Source: Firm-13 sp037143795
Lineage (GTDB): Bacteria > Bacillota > Clostridia > Saccharofermentanales > Saccharofermentanaceae
DNA: 64,000 nt
NCBI GenBank assembly: GCA_037143795.1
Contig: JBAWXZ010000001.1
Location: 346,815-410,814, forward strand
Direction: 5' to 3'
Both the position numbers and the translations under genes were made by a program. Shown piece after piece: positions 51,036-60,633 of this stretch. Below the pieces are notes generated by a model. It did not search any database, was not told where the DNA came from, and saw only the letters and a program-made list of their open reading frames with translations. The number at the start of each line of letters is the position of its first letter. Position 1 is the stretch's first letter.

Positions 51036-51953
51036 ATGTCAAATGTAATTTTTCATCGTCTGACCGCAGCTGACCGTGATGTCTATGAATCCTACTACCG
51101 GAAATCTAATACACGGCTGGCCGATATGACATTCAACTGCAGAATCGCATGGGACGAGGTTTTCAAGACTGAGATGGCAGTCTATGAAGACTGCCTGATT
51201 CTCATGTCTTTCGGCGGTTGTTTCACAGACCCCCATCTTCTTATGCCAATGGGAGAACTCGACTCCGCAAAGCTGGACCGCATTTTCACTGCCGTTCATG
51301 ATGAATTCGACAAGCGCGGATGGCGTCTCAAGGTCATGTGTATTGACGAGGACAAGCTGCCGCTTTATGAGAATCTTCCCCATTTCACGGCAGAACCGAA
51401 TTATAACGAAGATTCCTCTGACTACCTGTACGACGGAGAATCAATGCGCACCCTTACCGGCAATATTCTTCACAAAAAGCGCAATCATGTGAACAAGTTC
51501 ATGCGCATGTATCCTGACTATGAATATGCAACACTGACACATGCAGACAGGGATGAGTGCCTTGCACTCGTCTCGGCCTGGTGTAAATCCAAGGATATTG
51601 ATCCTGATAACTGTGCAGAAAGTGATTACACCATGATCCGCCGGCTATTCCGGGATTTTGACCTGCTGGAAATTCATGGGGGACTGATAAGAACCGGCGG
51701 TATTGTCAGAGCGTTTTCCATGGGAAGCCTCGGGAACAACAACACGGCATACATTCATTTTGAAAAAGCAGATCAGGAAATACACGGCATCTATTCTGCC
51801 ATTAATCAGATGGTTCTTCAAAACGAATTTCCAAATGTCGATGCGGTTGACCGCGAAGAGGACTTAGGAATCCCGGGACTCAGGAAAGCTAAACAATCCT
51901 ATGAGCCGATTGCACTGCTTAAAAAATACAAAACATGGCTTACTGACAAATAA
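51036..51953 (+). CDS. DUF2156 (LPG-synthase C-terminal domain-like) protein
   Basis: A 305-residue protein of the DUF2156/phosphatidylglycerol lysyltransferase C-terminal type, a pair of GNAT-like folds. Recognisable parts: DRDVYESYYRKSNTRLADMTF, LHKKRNHVNKFMRMYPDYEYATL, and the family end motif AVDREEDLGIPGLRKAKQSYEP. Full MprF proteins have a flippase in front; this is the soluble domain alone, as in many Firmicutes. It may use aminoacyl-tRNA or another acyl donor. Followed by a short terminator. Confidence 0.88.
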   Translation: MSNVIFHRLTAADRDVYESYYRKSNTRLADMTFNCRIAWDEVFKTEMAVYEDCLILMSFGGCFTDPHLLMPMGELDSAKLDRIFTAVHDEFDKRGWRLKVMCIDEDKLPLYENLPHFTAEPNYNEDSSDYLYDGESMRTLTGNILHKKRNHVNKFMRMYPDYEYATLTHADRDECLALVSAWCKSKDIDPDNCAESDYTMIRRLFRDFDLLEIHGGLIRTGGIVRAFSMGSLGNNNTAYIHFEKADQEIHGIYSAINQMVLQNEFPNVDAVDREEDLGIPGLRKAKQSYEPIALLKKYKTWLTDK

Positions 51954-51975
51954 CCGGGCTGCCGGGTACTTTTTT
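51953..51975 (+). terminator. Short terminator after DUF2156 gene
   Basis: CCGG-GCTG-CCGG stem (51954-51965) followed at 51970 by TTTTTT. Short but placed directly after the stop. Confidence 0.55.
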
Positions 51976-52030
51976 GTTCATATTCTTTTTGTTTTTCGAA
52001 TTATACCAAAACAATTCTTCTGAAATCGTT

Positions 52031-52036
52031 TATAAT
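52031..52036 (+). promoter_or_regulatory. -10 box of two-component operon
   Basis: Perfect TATAAT 41 bases before the response regulator start; no clear -35, so an activator may be needed. Confidence 0.45.
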
Positions 52037-52077
52037 GTACACATCCAGACAATTAAAATATGCAAAGAGGTAGAAAA

Positions 52078-52767
52078 ATGGCTGCAGCACCACATATCTT
52101 AATTTGCGATGATGATCCGGTAGTACACGAGTCTTTAGGCATTTATTTAGAGAATGAGCATTTCACCTATTCCAGTGCTTATGATGGCAAAGAAGGACTC
52201 GCGCATGTAATCAGCGACAAGCCTGATTTGATTATTCTGGATTTGATGATGCCGGAAAAAACAGGAATTGAAGTCTGCCGCGAAATCAGAAAAACACTCT
52301 CTACACCCATCATTATTCTAACTGCAAAAGGCGAAGAAATTGACCGTGTTCTGGGACTTGAACTTGGCGCGGATGATTATATTGTCAAGCCATTTTCCCC
52401 CCGCGAAGTAATTGCAAGAATTAAGGCTGTTCTGAGACGCATTTCCGAGCCGCAGGAGAGCGGATCAGTTCTTCGCTTTGATGGCCTTGAAATTAATCTT
52501 GATAATTATCAGGTTAAAGTTAATAACGAACTCGTATCATGCACGCCCAAGGAAGTTGAAATCCTGCACCTTTTAGCTTCACATTTGGGTCAGGTTATGG
52601 ACAGGGAACAGATTCTGTCCCTTGTCTGGGGTTATGATTATTTTGGTGATACAAGAACGGTCGATACTCACATCAAAAGGATCCGCCAGAAGATCTGTTA
52701 TCAGGACGCCCCCTGGTCCCTGATTACGGTATACGGTGTAGGCTATAAATTCGAGGTTTCCACTTAA
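52078..52767 (+). CDS. OmpR/PhoB-family response regulator
   Basis: A 229-residue DNA-binding response regulator. The receiver domain (about 1-118) has the acidic pocket DDD, the phosphorylated Asp in LIILDLMMPEKTG, Thr in IILTAKGEE and Lys in DYIVKPFSPRE. The C-terminal winged helix (about 130-227) has LTPKEVEIL-like CTPKEVEILHLLAS and RTVDTHIKRIRQKI. ATG 52078 follows AAGAGGTAGAA. The stop overlaps the kinase start by one base. Closest in layout to PhoP/WalR-type regulators. Confidence 0.95.
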   Translation: MAAAPHILICDDDPVVHESLGIYLENEHFTYSSAYDGKEGLAHVISDKPDLIILDLMMPEKTGIEVCREIRKTLSTPIIILTAKGEEIDRVLGLELGADDYIVKPFSPREVIARIKAVLRRISEPQESGSVLRFDGLEINLDNYQVKVNNELVSCTPKEVEILHLLASHLGQVMDREQILSLVWGYDYFGDTRTVDTHIKRIRQKICYQDAPWSLITVYGVGYKFEVST

Positions 52768-54173
52768 TGGTCCGCAGCGTTTTTTTACGTCGTATTATCA
52801 CAATGATGCTGATTGTTTCTTTGTTGTCGGCAATATTGACTTATTTACTTTATTCATGGGCTTCCATCCAAAATTTTGGAAACAGCAGGAATATTGAAAT
52901 ATTTCTGCTTTCTGCCGCTGTTGTTTCCGCTTTGATGCTGCTGCCGATATTCTTTACGGCACGGCGTCTTGTAAGGCCCCTCCAAACAATGAATAATGTC
53001 GCGCGTTCGATGGGACAGGGCGATTTTTCCGTACGCGCCAATACTACGGCAAAGGGTGAAATCGGCGAACTGGCACACTCATTCAACGATTTGGCAGATA
53101 AACTCTCCAACTCGATTTCCGAGCTTACCATCGAAAGAAACCGGCTGCGCGAAATTTTTGATGTTATATCGGAAGGTATCGTATCTATCGATTTGAAACT
53201 GAATCCTGTATATTCCAATCCGGCAATTAATACGCTTTTTGAGAATGCCAAACGCAAGAATTTTTTCACGGAGCGTCTGCAGCTCATACCTTTTGAAGAA
53301 GTATGGCAGGATTTTCAGAAATGCATTGATACAGGTTCAACCGTTGAACGCACCATCGACTTAAGGGATAATGCTTATCTGGCAACAATCGTTCCTTCTT
53401 TCGACAGTAATCGCATGGTTACCGGCGCCACTGGATTTTTCAGGGATATTTCCGAGTCAGAACATCTGGAACAAACGCGGCGCGATTATGTGGCAAATGT
53501 ATCTCACGAACTGCGCACTCCCCTCACCGCCTTACGGGGACTTGTCGAACCGCTCGCAGACGGAATGGTGCGCAATGAAGAAGACCGTATGCGTTACTAC
53601 GGAATTATTCTGCATGAAACATTGCGCCTGTCAAGGCTTATTGACGATATGCTCGAACTCTCCCGGCTGCAGGCGAGAACAATCGCTTTCAAGACATTTC
53701 CATTTGACCTCAATGATCTTCTCAGTGAACTCAAAGCCAAGTTTACGCCGATCATGAATGATGCTACAATAACTTTTCATATTGAATATAAGAGCGGCCC
53801 CTGTCCAACAGTTATGGGTAATCCGGATCGAGTAGAGCAAATACTGATCATCCTGATGGACAACGCGAAAAAATATACGGCTGCAGGTGGTACTATTACT
53901 ATTTCAACCGAATTGAACGAGAAAAAAGATGTGGTGCTTGTATCTGTAAAAGACACTGGCCAGGGCATTCATGAATATGATATTGATCATATTTTCGACC
54001 GTTTTTACAAGGCCGACCGCGCACGCGGGAAAAAAGGAACCGGACTGGGCCTTTCCATCGCAAAGGAATTATTAAACTACATGGGTGAGTCTATTACCGT
54101 TCACAGCGATTACGGCGAAGGAACCACCTTCACCTTTACTCTCAAATGTGTCCACGGCACAATGTGGTACTGA
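52767..54173 (+). CDS. Sensor histidine kinase (HAMP-PAS-HisKA)
   Basis: A 468-residue membrane kinase. Two helices at about 9-31 and 45-66 enclose only a ~14-residue outside loop, so it lacks a sizeable external sensor. HAMP (about 67-120, RRLVRPLQTMNNVARSMGQGDFSV), PAS (about 130-230), HisKA with the phosphorylated His in NVSHELRTPLTALRG, and HATPase_c with MDNAKKYTAAGG (N box), DTGQGI (G1) and GTGLGLSIAKEL (G2). This PhoR/WalK-like layout suggests sensing within the membrane or by PAS. Coupled to the regulator by TAATG. Confidence 0.95.
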   Translation: MVRSVFLRRIITMMLIVSLLSAILTYLLYSWASIQNFGNSRNIEIFLLSAAVVSALMLLPIFFTARRLVRPLQTMNNVARSMGQGDFSVRANTTAKGEIGELAHSFNDLADKLSNSISELTIERNRLREIFDVISEGIVSIDLKLNPVYSNPAINTLFENAKRKNFFTERLQLIPFEEVWQDFQKCIDTGSTVERTIDLRDNAYLATIVPSFDSNRMVTGATGFFRDISESEHLEQTRRDYVANVSHELRTPLTALRGLVEPLADGMVRNEEDRMRYYGIILHETLRLSRLIDDMLELSRLQARTIAFKTFPFDLNDLLSELKAKFTPIMNDATITFHIEYKSGPCPTVMGNPDRVEQILIILMDNAKKYTAAGGTITISTELNEKKDVVLVSVKDTGQGIHEYDIDHIFDRFYKADRARGKKGTGLGLSIAKELLNYMGESITVHSDYGEGTTFTFTLKCVHGTMWY

Positions 54174-54202
54174 TTTCCCCATCAGACAAGGAGATAATGT
54201 AC

Positions 54203-54964
54203 ATGTCAGATTTATCCTCCCCCAGGGATGAGAACCTTTCTCCAGAGGAGGGTATCCGGATTAACCGGTATATCGCTTCAAGCGGGTTCTGTTCCAGACG
54301 TAAAGCGGATGAATATGTAGCCGCAGGAGCAGTGACCGTAGATGATACCGCGGCTGTTGCAGGCACGCGCGTTTTGGAAGGGCAGGTCGTCCGCGTAGAC
54401 GGCAAACCTCTTTTTCCGGATGAGGATTATGTATATATTGCACTCCATAAGCCACTTGGAATCACATGTACAACAGACAGGCGGGATCCCGATAATGTCA
54501 TCGACTATATCCATTTTGACAAACGTATATATCCGATCGGACGGCTCGACAAATCGTCAACAGGTCTTCTTCTTCTGACTAATGACGGAAATATCGTTAA
54601 CAGGATACTCCGTGCTGAAGGGCATCATGAGAAAGAATATGTTGTTGAAGTCGACAGGCCTGTCACACAGGACTTCCTTGCAAGTATGCAAAGCGGCGTC
54701 CCTATTCTTGACAGGGTAACAATGCCCTGCAAAATCATCCAGACAGGAAGTCATTCTTTCCGTATCATTCTCATGCAGGGACTTAACAGGCAGATCCGGC
54801 GTATGTGCGAATATCATGAGTATCATGTGCGAAAGCTGAAACGTACCCGGATTCTAAATATTGATATAGGCTTTTTGCCGCTTGGTGAATGGCGCTATCT
54901 TACATTCAAGGAAATTCGTGATCTGAAGACTCTGATTTCGGAGCCTCCCAGGGTTCGAAAATAA
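54203..54964 (+). CDS. RsuA/RluF-family pseudouridine synthase
   Basis: A ~253-residue rRNA pseudouridine synthase. N-terminal S4 domain (IRINRYIASSGFCSRRKADEYVAAGAV), catalytic Asp in YPIGRLDKSSTGLLLLTNDG, and the QGLNRQIRRMCEYHEYHVRKLKR late motif with RIL...NIDIGFLPLGEWR, most like RluF (E. coli 23S U2604). Two ATGs six bases apart follow AAGGAG; the second (54203) has the better spacing. It starts 30 bases past the kinase stop. The 3' end overlaps the convergent GH2 gene by 59 bases. Confidence 0.93.
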   Translation: MSDLSSPRDENLSPEEGIRINRYIASSGFCSRRKADEYVAAGAVTVDDTAAVAGTRVLEGQVVRVDGKPLFPDEDYVYIALHKPLGITCTTDRRDPDNVIDYIHFDKRIYPIGRLDKSSTGLLLLTNDGNIVNRILRAEGHHEKEYVVEVDRPVTQDFLASMQSGVPILDRVTMPCKIIQTGSHSFRIILMQGLNRQIRRMCEYHEYHVRKLKRTRILNIDIGFLPLGEWRYLTFKEIRDLKTLISEPPRVRK

Positions 54965-57900
54965 AAGTACCCCTGTACGTCTGATTCTTGATAAACCGGC
55001 GGTTTTGCTGCCCGGTTCTTTCTATATCCCTCATGTAGAAATCCAGAAACAGTTCATATGTATCTTTTTGAGTCAATTCTTCCTGATGCTGGTGGTCGTC
55101 AATATCTTCGGGAGCATATAAAGACGCAGAAAATGAGAACTTCTCCCCATTGAATGATGTTATCTTGATTCCCGTGCCGCTTCCGTCAGAAATCACAAGG
55201 TACTGCGTATCACAGTGTGCACCGTTTTCCTGCGGCCGTGCATACTCATGATAAAGCTGCTGAGGCGATGCTTCATAATAACCGATCCGCGCAGATTCCT
55301 TACGGTCCGGGTAGGCTTCATGAAAGCCTCTTCCATACCATGCAAGTAAATCCATATCCTGCGGGATATGCACGCGAAAACCACTTCTCAGAAGATCATA
55401 TCGCGGTGTAAATGCAAGAGTTACCGTTAACTTGCCGTCCGGACCCATCACATACTGTACCATTACTTCGCCTTTGAAAGCGAAGCTCTTATAGTGGACA
55501 ATCATGGAGAAATCTTCTCCCGCCATCTCATAATGGAATCGTTCATACCGCAGATCGTGCTGAATTGTTCTCCAATCGGTTTCCTTTGAAAAAACAGTAG
55601 CTGAAAGAACAAAGGACTGATCGGATCTGTCACTATTTGTCGCCGCCCGATAAAAGCTTGGCTGCAGGCTGCCTGCTAATAGTTGACGGCCTCCAAAATC
55701 AATGGCACTGAGTCCTCCGCTTTTTCTGGAAAAGTCAATCTGTATTGAGGAATGTCTGACCGTTATCACTTCCGGACGCGTGCTGACAGACAGGTTCTTA
55801 TGAGGCTCAGGCTCAAATCCGACTGTAAGATCCTGGTTGTCAGGCACTGCCGGAAGATGGCTCTCCGCATCTGTTGCGAAGGATATGAATCCTGCAACCT
55901 GATCAATCAGCACCTGCTGATAAAACGCAATCTCGTGCCCCTGGGGGGCGTAATGCGTATCTTCAGCCAGACATACACGAATGTCCAGGACAAGTTCAAG
56001 ATTTTGAGAGGATTGGAATATTTTAGTCAGCAAAGGGTCGGAAATCATCCAGTCAGGAGTCATAAACTCACTGACAGCAAACGGGAAACGAATATCCTGC
56101 TTACCCAGTGGATCAATGGACTTGACCATTCCCCTTCCCCCCCGGATCCGCTGGCCGCCAAGGAGAAGCTGCCAGTACACGACAAGATCATAAGTATGAC
56201 CAATCGGATGCAGGTTTATCAAAGTCAAATCAGAAGGACTTTCCGCAGATGCAAGGATCTGCAGCGTCTCACATTGCTTCTTTACCTCATAGTAGGTGGG
56301 GTAAGGAATCCGTTCGGCATTTACTATGCCCTGTGCGACCGGTACGTCCATTTTTTCATGGTATTCCTCAAGATCGCCCTGGTGAAGCCAGTGGAAATCA
56401 GAAGAATCACTCTCTCTTTTTGCTCTTCCGTGCATTGCTTCAAAAACAGAATGCCCCGGTTCCAGTTTAGCCTGAAGTATTCCCTTGTTTACACAAATAT
56501 CCGACCATTCACCGAATAGCGTTCCGGCTTCACAGGGAAAAGGCGGAATATCCGACAAAGTCAGGGAGCGGTCCTTCTCACTGAAAAAGGGTCTGGAACT
56601 ATCTAGTAAAAGGAGTCTCTGTTTGAGCTCCCAGAGCTTACCCTCATCAAAATGAAGCGGAGCAAAAGACCAGAATACAATGCTGGGATGCGTCATAAGG
56701 CTTTCGATCATCGTGCGGATATGCACTCCATCGGCCTGACTGATTATATAAAGCCCATAATGGTCGCACATCTGATAGAACATCGGATCCGACGGGAAAT
56801 GAGCTACAAGTACAGCGTTCAGATTTGCCTGTTTGATCAGGCATATATCCTGCCTCAGGCGGTCAGCGGTTACAGCAAGCCCCCCGACAGGGTCAAAGTC
56901 AAAATACCGCACGACACGAAGCGGCAGGGCTACATCATTGATATGAAAAACCCTGGCAAGAACTTCGGCTGTCCTAAACCCGAAGCGTCTTTTTTTGGCG
57001 CATATTATCCGGTCGTGCGCATCCTTTACAGTCAAAACGAGATCATATAGGGTAGGTTCCTGGTCTGACCACGGGAGAACACCAGCTGCATTCATCAGAG
57101 TATTCAGCGTCAGTTCGGAACCGCTGGGAATACTTCCTTCGAGGTCCTGAAGAGCAGACAGCGGATGTATAGGAAGGTGGTACAGGTCATATTCATTTCT
57201 TACTTCAAGAAGTGTACATTCGACACGAACAGGAATTATTAAATCCGTATGATTCTGCAGGGAAACCTGCACACGCAGGCTGCTGTCCCTTCTGTTCCCC
57301 GGGTTACCGGCAGTAAGATCAAGGGGCGGCATCTCTTCATCAGGTATTGGCAATGCGGTATCCGTAATACCGGATTCAGGCAGGTTCTGTACTGTTCCGT
57401 CATTAATCCATGACGTTTTCAAACAGACACTGGAAATTTCAACGAATGATTCGGCAATAATTTCAGGCATTCTGAAAATCCCGCTGTATCCAAATGTCCC
57501 GTTCTCTCTTCTTACGCGTCCATGACGGTCGGAATCAAGGCGATAAACGAGAATTGTCAGCAAATTGTTTTCATCCTGCAGAAACGGAGATATCAATATT
57601 TTTGATGTAGAATAGCAGGCACCTGATGTCGTGACAAGATTCCCGTTAACAAACAGTTCAAACCGTCCTCGTATTCCGCTGCATGAAAAATAAACAGCCC
57701 TCTCGTAAAAGGAAACAGGCATGATTATCCATGTACGATATACACCAACATCATCATCTGATTCATTTCCTGCAAGTGACAAAAGCCTGGTCTGTATTCG
57801 CTTTTTAAGACTATTTCCTTCTTCCATCGTTCCTGCATCATACTTAAGATTTGACGGAACGCCATAGCCCTCCTGCTGCCAGACAGAAGGCAAGTCAACG

Positions 57901-58106
57901 GCATCCCACGAACTATCGTTGCACGTCGGCTCCTTGAAATCGAGGGGAACCATGTCCCTGTTTTCTGCATGAAGAAAACGCCAGACCGGCACGAAAAACT
58001 GCCATTTAGTCGGAACGACTCCAAACTCAGGCAAAATCTTTTCAGAGTATATTTCATCTATAGAATCATAGGGCCAAAAAAAATCCAGCCCGCTTTGCGG
58101 TTTCAT
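54906..58106 (-). CDS. LacZ-like GH2 protein, probably lacking the catalytic residues
   Basis: A 1066-residue protein with the domain order of E. coli beta-galactosidase: sugar-binding jelly roll (about 30-215, VDLPSVWQQEGYGVPSNLKYD), two immunoglobulin-like domains, a central barrel region (about 400-620), and a C-terminal Bgal_small_N-like domain (IQIDFSRKSGGLSAIDFGGRQLL, HYEMAG). In the barrel, AHFPSDPMFYQMCDHYGLYI aligns well with LacZ, but the next segment reads SQADGVH where LacZ has DEANIETH, HPSIVFWSFAPLHFDEG where LacZ has the acid/base in GNESG, and no CEYAHAMGN-like nucleophile segment is seen. So it is likely non-hydrolytic or has changed function. No frameshift seen. Confidence 0.85.
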   Translation of the reverse strand: MKPQSGLDFFWPYDSIDEIYSEKILPEFGVVPTKWQFFVPVWRFLHAENRDMVPLDFKEPTCNDSSWDAVDLPSVWQQEGYGVPSNLKYDAGTMEEGNSLKKRIQTRLLSLAGNESDDDVGVYRTWIIMPVSFYERAVYFSCSGIRGRFELFVNGNLVTTSGACYSTSKILISPFLQDENNLLTILVYRLDSDRHGRVRRENGTFGYSGIFRMPEIIAESFVEISSVCLKTSWINDGTVQNLPESGITDTALPIPDEEMPPLDLTAGNPGNRRDSSLRVQVSLQNHTDLIIPVRVECTLLEVRNEYDLYHLPIHPLSALQDLEGSIPSGSELTLNTLMNAAGVLPWSDQEPTLYDLVLTVKDAHDRIICAKKRRFGFRTAEVLARVFHINDVALPLRVVRYFDFDPVGGLAVTADRLRQDICLIKQANLNAVLVAHFPSDPMFYQMCDHYGLYIISQADGVHIRTMIESLMTHPSIVFWSFAPLHFDEGKLWELKQRLLLLDSSRPFFSEKDRSLTLSDIPPFPCEAGTLFGEWSDICVNKGILQAKLEPGHSVFEAMHGRAKRESDSSDFHWLHQGDLEEYHEKMDVPVAQGIVNAERIPYPTYYEVKKQCETLQILASAESPSDLTLINLHPIGHTYDLVVYWQLLLGGQRIRGGRGMVKSIDPLGKQDIRFPFAVSEFMTPDWMISDPLLTKIFQSSQNLELVLDIRVCLAEDTHYAPQGHEIAFYQQVLIDQVAGFISFATDAESHLPAVPDNQDLTVGFEPEPHKNLSVSTRPEVITVRHSSIQIDFSRKSGGLSAIDFGGRQLLAGSLQPSFYRAATNSDRSDQSFVLSATVFSKETDWRTIQHDLRYERFHYEMAGEDFSMIVHYKSFAFKGEVMVQYVMGPDGKLTVTLAFTPRYDLLRSGFRVHIPQDMDLLAWYGRGFHEAYPDRKESARIGYYEASPQQLYHEYARPQENGAHCDTQYLVISDGSGTGIKITSFNGEKFSFSASLYAPEDIDDHQHQEELTQKDTYELFLDFYMRDIERTGQQNRRFIKNQTYRGTFIFEPWEAPKSESSDHEFP

Positions 58107-58271
58107 ATATCCATTCTCCTGTAGTTACACAATCTTTTCTGCACAAATAAGTCTTTCTGCAGATACTGATAATTGAATTGACTAAGAGTATTTTAACATT
58201 TTGAAGGACAAAACACATATCATTCGTGTTTCTTTTTAAAACGGCTAACAAAAACCAACTCCTGTAATCAC

Positions 58272-58313
58272 AAAAAAGCACGGCGGACAGTAATTATCTG
58301 CTGTCCGCCGTGC
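58272..58313 (-). terminator. Terminator of membrane pyrophosphatase gene
   Basis: Perfect 13-base GC-rich stem GCACGGCGGACAG / CTGTCCGCCGTGC (58278-58290, 58301-58313) followed leftward by a T-run (complement of CAAAAAA). Confidence 0.95.
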
Positions 58314-58343
58314 CTAATTATTTGAAGGATTTAGCCATCACTT

Positions 58344-60464
58344 TCAGAACAGGTTCATAAGGTTTGTTGTAAGAAACAGTGTTGCCATGAGTGTCGCAAC
58401 CAGTGATACCACGGTAACCTGCGTATTGAGGGAAGGTCCTGCTGTATCCTTGAAAGGATCGCCTACAGTATCTCCGACAACAGCTGCCTTATGCGCATCC
58501 GATCCTTTACCGCCATGGTTGCCTGCTTCAATAAATTTCTTACCGTTGTCCCAGAGTCCGCCTGCGTTAGACATAAACAGGGCAAGAAGTAACCCGCTGA
58601 CGATGTTGCCGGCCAGGAAACCGCCGATCGCCTGTACTCCGCCGATAAAACCTACGGCAAGCGTTACAACGATTGCCATAACTCCTGCGGGAACCAGTTC
58701 CTTTAAAGCGCCGACCGTTGCAATATCAATACATTTATTGTATTCGGGAGATACTCCCTCCTTACCTTCTTTAAGACCTGCAATCTCTCTGAACTGCCTA
58801 TGGATTTCTGCAACCATACGCTGGGCATTTCTATCAACTCCAAGCATCAGCATTGCACTGAATACTGCCGGAATTGCAGCACCTGTCAACAGTCCGAAAA
58901 ACACAACCGGATTCAGAAGATCGAAACTGACAATTTTCTCATACAGGATTTTACCGGCATCAGCATTTAATTGATCAACAGCAACATTCACCTGACTCAT
59001 AAATGCTCCGAGAAGAGCAATAATTGTAAGTCCTGCTGCGCCTATCGCGAAGCCCTTGGTAACAGCTTTAACCGTATTGCCGGCGCTGTCGAGGGAATCA
59101 GTAATATCCAGTGCCTTATCTCCCAGATGTCCCATTTCAACAAGACCCCTTGCGTTATCAACAATCGGGCCGTAAGCGTCATTGGAAATAACCATGCCAA
59201 CGATGGAAAGCATTCCCACAGCTGCCATTGCTATTCCAAACATACCGAATGATGCAGCCTGATCCGGCGTTGTCGCCAGGGGTTCACATAATTTGTAAGC
59301 TGCAAGGGCAGAGACTCCAATACCTATCATGGAAGGCAGGACGCTGAGGAAGCCATAAGACATTCCGGAAAGTATCGTAAATGCCGGACCGGTCTTTGAT
59401 GCATTTGCTACATAACGTACCGGAGGCTTATTGTCATTAGTAAAGTAGTCGCTGACTACACCGATAACCGTACCTACAAGAAGTCCTACCGTCATTGCTC
59501 CCCAGACTCTCCATTCGAAGTTGAACAGCCAGGTGGCAATTGCAGTAAGGCCTGCAAAAATACCCGTGGTAACATATGTACTCATATTAAGTGCGCGTGT
59601 CGGGCTTGCATTTTTACCCATACGTGCAGCAAGAACTCCGACTGCAGAAGCAAGGAGGCCAATTGCCGCATAACAGAAGACCATAACCTGAAAGTCTCCC
59701 TTACCCAGCGAAGAAGCTATAACAAGGGCCGCCGCCATCGAGGCAACATTCGAGTCAAATAGATCAGCACCCATACCGGCGACATCGCCGACATTATCGC
59801 CTACGTTATCAGCGATAACTGCAGGGTTTCTCGGATCATCTTCAGGAATGCCAAGCTCAACTTTTCCAACAAGGTCTGCGCTGATATCCGCAGTTTTTGT
59901 AAAGATACCGCCGCCTGCCTTTGCAAAGAGAGCCAGGGATGAAGCGCCGAAGCTAAAACCAAGAATAGCACTGGGTTCACCGCCGGTCAGAGCGTACACA
60001 ATCGTTACGCCTAAAAGGGTTCCGCCGACAACAGACATGCCCATGACCGCTCCGCCTCTGAATCCGGAGAGGAATGACGGTCTGATTCCTTTGGTGGCAG
60101 CTTCCGCTGTTTTCATATTGGCAATCGTTGAGACTGTAATTCCAACCTTGCCAGCCATTGCGGAAAGACAGGTACCAAAAATATAGCATGCTGCCATGAT
60201 TATATTTTTACTTGGATTTCCGGTCCAGATCGGACTTGGCAGAAATATAAGAATCAATATCGCCGCTACTCCCGCGAATCTGGCAAGAAGCAGATACTCG
60301 CGGCGCAGGAAAGCACTTGTTCCTTTGCTGATTAAATCACCTATTTTGTGAATGGTCTCATTGGTGGATGGTTGTCTCTTAACCCATAAATAGAAATAAT
60401 AAGCAACGCCAAACGAAATCAGGGAAACAGATATTGCCATAATATAGGCTATTGTAATAGTCAT
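58344..60464 (-). CDS. hppA: Membrane-bound proton-translocating pyrophosphatase, K+-independent type
   Basis: A 706-residue membrane pump of about 16 helices that couples PPi hydrolysis to H+ (or Na+) export. The PPi-binding motif is DISADLVGKVELGIPEDDPRNPA (about 190-212), followed by ADNVGDNVGDVAGMGADLF; the C-terminal GDTVGDPFKDTAGPSLN motif is also intact. In the K+-sensitivity site the sequence reads NTVKAVTKGFAIG, with Lys and Thr three residues apart as in K+-independent enzymes. ATG 60464 follows GGGG eight bases ahead. Monocistronic, with its own promoter and terminator. Confidence 0.97.
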   Translation of the reverse strand: MTITIAYIMAISVSLISFGVAYYFYLWVKRQPSTNETIHKIGDLISKGTSAFLRREYLLLARFAGVAAILILIFLPSPIWTGNPSKNIIMAACYIFGTCLSAMAGKVGITVSTIANMKTAEAATKGIRPSFLSGFRGGAVMGMSVVGGTLLGVTIVYALTGGEPSAILGFSFGASSLALFAKAGGGIFTKTADISADLVGKVELGIPEDDPRNPAVIADNVGDNVGDVAGMGADLFDSNVASMAAALVIASSLGKGDFQVMVFCYAAIGLLASAVGVLAARMGKNASPTRALNMSTYVTTGIFAGLTAIATWLFNFEWRVWGAMTVGLLVGTVIGVVSDYFTNDNKPPVRYVANASKTGPAFTILSGMSYGFLSVLPSMIGIGVSALAAYKLCEPLATTPDQAASFGMFGIAMAAVGMLSIVGMVISNDAYGPIVDNARGLVEMGHLGDKALDITDSLDSAGNTVKAVTKGFAIGAAGLTIIALLGAFMSQVNVAVDQLNADAGKILYEKIVSFDLLNPVVFFGLLTGAAIPAVFSAMLMLGVDRNAQRMVAEIHRQFREIAGLKEGKEGVSPEYNKCIDIATVGALKELVPAGVMAIVVTLAVGFIGGVQAIGGFLAGNIVSGLLLALFMSNAGGLWDNGKKFIEAGNHGGKGSDAHKAAVVGDTVGDPFKDTAGPSLNTQVTVVSLVATLMATLFLTTNLMNLF

Positions 60465-60559
60465 GCTCCACACCCCTTACTAACGATTTATTCCCGCCTG
60501 TTACAGCAGGACAGCCAACAATTCTTTAGATGCATACAGATCAAAGACCAAATGCATCT

Positions 60560-60587
60560 ATAATAAAGATACCACAAAGAAAAGCAA
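60560..60587 (-). promoter_or_regulatory. Promoter of hppA
   Basis: -35 TTGCTT (60582-60587), -10 TATTAT (60560-60565), 16-base spacer, about 95 bases upstream of the start. Confidence 0.55.
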
Positions 60588-60633
60588 AATCACTGACTAA
60601 TTTACATTTCGTTTTATAAATTAACCTCATTTT

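Noticed and set aside
55752..56519. 255-codon plus-strand frame inside the GH2 gene
   Set aside because: Opposite-strand shadow of a long, well-supported coding region; no family features and no binding site.
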